Shown here piece by piece: positions 62,168-64,000 of a DNA stretch of 64,000 nt. The notes below the pieces were generated by a model. It saw only the letters and a program-made list of their open reading frames with translations. It had not been told where the DNA came from and made no database searches. The position numbers and the translations under genes were made by a program. Every line of letters begins with the position of its first letter. Within the stretch, counting starts at the first letter, position 1. The stretch comes from Bacteroidetes bacterium UBA1947 (GTDB lineage Bacteria > Bacteroidota > Bacteroidia > Chitinophagales > Chitinophagaceae): assembly GCA_002336915.1 (NCBI GenBank), contig DDET01000003.1, positions 8,004-72,003 on the forward strand, in the 5' to 3' direction.

Positions 62168-62192
62168 AGTCCCGCAGAGCGGGACTTTTTTA
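62168..62192 (+). terminator. Terminator after the SDR gene
   Basis: AGTCCCGC-AGA-GCGGGACT is followed by a run of T, immediately after the stop. Confidence 0.85.
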
Positions 62193-62212
62193 TCATACTT
62201 AATACTGAAACT

Positions 62213-62545
62213 ATGATAATTGGCGTGGCAGGCCCTTATTCTGCGGCTACACAGGAGCAAAGGGACAAGAATTTTGAGGCGATTAATATGGCAGCTGCAA
62301 GGCTACTGGAGAAGGGGCATATCCCTTTAGTAGGCTTAAATGCAGCCCTGCCGGTGGTAAAACATGCAAATGTGCCCGATAGCTATAAAGCCATAATGGA
62401 TATATCCTTAAGCGTAATAGATAAATGTGAAGCTATACTGGTAATAGGTGAAAGCGCAGGGGTACAGAAGGAAAAAGAACTGGTGAGCAGCAAAGGCTTC
62501 CCTGTTTACTATTCCATTGATGAAATTCCGGCCTTAATATTATAA
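62213..62545 (+). CDS. DUF4406-type nucleoside deoxyribosyltransferase-like protein (110 aa)
   Basis: The start 'IIGVAGPYSAATQEQRDKNF' has the Gly-Pro-Tyr loop of the nucleoside 2-deoxyribosyltransferase-like fold. 'MAAARLLEKGHIPLVGLNAA' and 'SLSVIDKCEAILVIGESAGV' followed by 'KEKELVSSKGFPVYYS' fit DUF4406. The catalytic Glu of deoxyribosyltransferases may correspond to one of the C-terminal Glu residues, but activity is unproven. Confidence 0.8.
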   Translation: MIIGVAGPYSAATQEQRDKNFEAINMAAARLLEKGHIPLVGLNAALPVVKHANVPDSYKAIMDISLSVIDKCEAILVIGESAGVQKEKELVSSKGFPVYYSIDEIPALIL

Positions 62546-62596
62546 TTTCGCAAACTAGATTTGATTTTCTGAATATTGTATTTGAACTAAGCACCC

Positions 62597-63574
62597 ATGG
62601 GATTTTTTGATAAACTCTTCAAACGAAATAAAGAACAACAAGAACAGAAAGACGCACTGGACGAAGGTTTGAAAAAAACCAAGGAAGGCTTCTTTACCAA
62701 ACTTACCAAGGCGATAGCCGGCAAGGACAAGGTGGATGAAGAAGTGCTGGACGACCTGGAAGATGCACTGGTGAGCGCCGATGTAGGTATTGACACTACT
62801 ATTGCCATAATTAACCGGATAGAGGCCCGCGTGGCGAAGGATAAATACGTTGGCACATCGCAACTCAACGAAATACTGCAGGAAGAAATCATGGGCATGC
62901 TTACCGATGCCCCATCCAATGAATTTGAGACCTTTGACCTGCCCCCCGGCAAAAAGCCATATGTGCTGCTTGTGGTAGGGGTGAACGGGGTTGGTAAGAC
63001 AACTACTATCGGCAAGCTTGCCTATAATTTTAAGAAGAGTGGCAAGAGCGTGATACTTGGTGCTGCTGATACCTTCCGTGCCGCAGCTGTTGACCAGCTC
63101 ACCATATGGAGTGAGCGCGTAGGTGTACCTATAGTAAAGAAAGAGATGGGCAGCGATCCCGGCTCTGTAGCTTTCGATGCGGTACAAAGCGGCCTGGCAA
63201 AGGATGCCGACATAGTAATAATAGACACTGCAGGCCGCCTGCACAATAAGGCCTACCTGATGGATGAGCTGGGCAAGATACGCAGGGTGATAAGCAAGAA
63301 GATGCCCGATGCCCCGCACGAAGTGCTGTTGGTGCTGGATGGCAGCACCGGTCAGAACGCACTGGAACAAGCCAAACACTTTACTGCAGCTACAGATGTA
63401 ACCGCAATAGCTATTACCAAACTGGACGGCACTGCGAAGGGCGGCGTGGTACTGGCTATAGCCAACCAGTTCAAAATATCGGTGAAGTACATCGGCGTAG
63501 GCGAGCGGATGGAAGACCTGCAGGTATTCAACAAAGCAGAGTTCGTGGACAGCCTTTTTAACCTGGAAAAGTAG
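62597..63574 (+). CDS. ftsY: Signal recognition particle receptor FtsY
   Basis: The SRP receptor GTPase targets nascent membrane proteins to the translocon. A short charged A region (1-35) precedes the N domain (36-115) and the G domain. G1 is 'VVGVNGVGKTTTIGKLAY' (128-136 P-loop), then 'LGAADTFRAAAVDQL', G3 'IIDTAGRLHNKAYLM', G4 'ITKLDGTAKGG' and 'YIGVGERMEDLQVFN'. The C-terminus 'FNKAEFVDSLFN' is typical. The next gene starts one base after the stop. Confidence 0.97.
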   Translation: MGFFDKLFKRNKEQQEQKDALDEGLKKTKEGFFTKLTKAIAGKDKVDEEVLDDLEDALVSADVGIDTTIAIINRIEARVAKDKYVGTSQLNEILQEEIMGMLTDAPSNEFETFDLPPGKKPYVLLVVGVNGVGKTTTIGKLAYNFKKSGKSVILGAADTFRAAAVDQLTIWSERVGVPIVKKEMGSDPGSVAFDAVQSGLAKDADIVIIDTAGRLHNKAYLMDELGKIRRVISKKMPDAPHEVLLVLDGSTGQNALEQAKHFTAATDVTAIAITKLDGTAKGGVVLAIANQFKISVKYIGVGERMEDLQVFNKAEFVDSLFNLEK

Positions 63575-63575
63575 T

Positions 63576-63857
63576 ATGGCGACGCCCGATATCAAGAAAG
63601 AGTCGATAAAAGAGCTGCGCAAAATACCGGGAGTGGGCGTATCAATTGCGAACGACCTTTGGAATATAGGTATCACTTCAATCGCGCAACTTAAAGGCAA
63701 AGACCCGCAGGATATCTATGATGCCTCCAATAAATTTGCCGGGATGGTTCAAGACCCCTGCCTGCTTTATGTTTTCCGTTGTGCTGTTTACTATGCCGAG
63801 ACACCCGAGGCTAAAAGGGAGCCGGAAAAGCTGAAATGGTGGAACTGGAAAATTTAA
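63576..63857 (+). CDS. Helix-hairpin-helix protein (Cdd1/pathogenicity-locus family)
   Basis: This 93-residue protein has an HhH motif 'ELRKIPGVGVSIANDLWNIG', followed by 'SIAQLKGKDPQDIYDASNKF'. 'QDPCLLYVFRCAVYYAETPE' and 'KLKWWNWK' match the small Cdd1-type family. Such HhH modules bind DNA non-specifically or mediate protein contacts. It is separated from ftsY by one base and so is probably translated with it, although a direct functional link to SRP targeting is not known. Confidence 0.85.
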   Translation: MATPDIKKESIKELRKIPGVGVSIANDLWNIGITSIAQLKGKDPQDIYDASNKFAGMVQDPCLLYVFRCAVYYAETPEAKREPEKLKWWNWKI

Positions 63858-63876
63858 TTTGTATCTTTTCAGTGCA

Positions 63877-64000
63877 ATGAAAGGCCCCCTTGTATTTCTA
63901 CTCCTTTTATTATCCCTTGCAATTGCCTCGTGGCAGTTTGCATGCAAAATACGTAGGGTAACTGATCCAATAGACCTCGCGGAAAAGGGCGTACATGGCC
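63877..64000 (+). CDS. N-terminus of an exported protein (runs off the right edge)
   Basis: From the ATG at 63877 the product starts MKGPLVFLLLLLSLAIASWQ, a signal sequence, and continues for 41 codons to the window end without a stop. A Cys at residue 23 ('WQFACKIRRV') is not in a canonical lipobox. The 19-bp gap after the HhH gene suggests continued transcription. The identity cannot be decided. Confidence 0.5.
   Translation, partial: MKGPLVFLLLLLSLAIASWQFACKIRRVTDPIDLAEKGVHG

Noticed and set aside
62555..63700. A 381-codon open frame on the minus strand across ftsY
   Set aside because: It lies fully antisense to the clearly recognised ftsY and the start of the HhH gene, with no recognisable domain. 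It is a by-product of ftsY codon use.

Overview
The window looks like a chromosomal segment of a Bacteroidota bacterium, most likely of the Chitinophagaceae or a related family. Several secreted proteins end in type IX secretion (T9SS) C-terminal sorting domains. Promoters resemble the Bacteroidota consensus TTG - about 19-22 bp - TAnnTTTG, and Shine-Dalgarno sequences are mostly absent. The genes present (TamB-like, PorT-like barrel, LytS/LytT, type B L31, GlmU-family fusion, eukaryotic-type NADP-ICDH) also fit. The assignment is inferred from gene content and motifs; no database search was run.

Layout. 1-7 kb: 5' part of aspS, a membrane-anchored AsmA-like protein, a secreted prolyl oligopeptidase, an AT-rich TPR gene, a repeat-rich gap and a Rossmann-fold reductase. 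7-12 kb: a TamB-family protein whose start codon is unclear. 12-18.4 kb: ribBA set among surface-polysaccharide genes (three glycosyltransferases of GT4/GT-B type, one GT2, and a formyltransferase that suggests an N-formylated sugar). 18.4-26.2 kb: ftsE, then three tandem M43-type secreted metalloproteases with T9SS tails; the third has lost its zinc-binding active site. 26.3-30.2 kb: three tRNAs among small accessory genes (non-specific nuclease, membrane and secreted proteins of unknown function). 30.4-37.7 kb: ccmB, a ChaN-like protein, a LytTR two-component pair divergent from a flavin amine oxidase, a barrel protein, a PhnP-like MBL hydrolase and a TlpA-like thioredoxin. 37.8-39.9 kb: an HTH protein invaded by palindromic repeats, then a long repeat-filled gap. 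39.9-42.4 kb: rpmE, a GlmU-like protein, tpiA and tRNA-Glu. 42.5-50.5 kb: a lipoprotein, a T9SS BNR-like protein, a GT-C-like membrane protein and two tandem T9SS paralogues that share a gene-conversion tract. 50.6-55 kb: a GNAT, a desaturase, the ergothioneine genes egtD and egtB, and a palindrome array. 55-59 kb: a translationally coupled operon of a flavin disulfide reductase, an osmoprotectant ABC ATPase and a permease/binding-protein fusion. 59-64 kb: icd, an SMR transporter, a thioester-reductase-like SDR, a DUF4406 protein, ftsY, an HHH protein and the start of one more gene.

The strongest unusual signals are these. (1) In the permease-fused osmoprotectant binding domain, the canonical second half precedes the first half, which is a circular permutation. 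(2) A pseudo-metalloprotease sits beside two apparently active paralogues. (3) Four 9-bp direct repeats are phased at 20-21 bp between a LytTR two-component operon and a divergent oxidoreductase gene, which matches LytTR operator geometry. (4) A candidate leader-peptide and terminator arrangement precedes the histidine kinase gene. (5) One coding sequence has been colonised in frame by two families of palindromic repeats.
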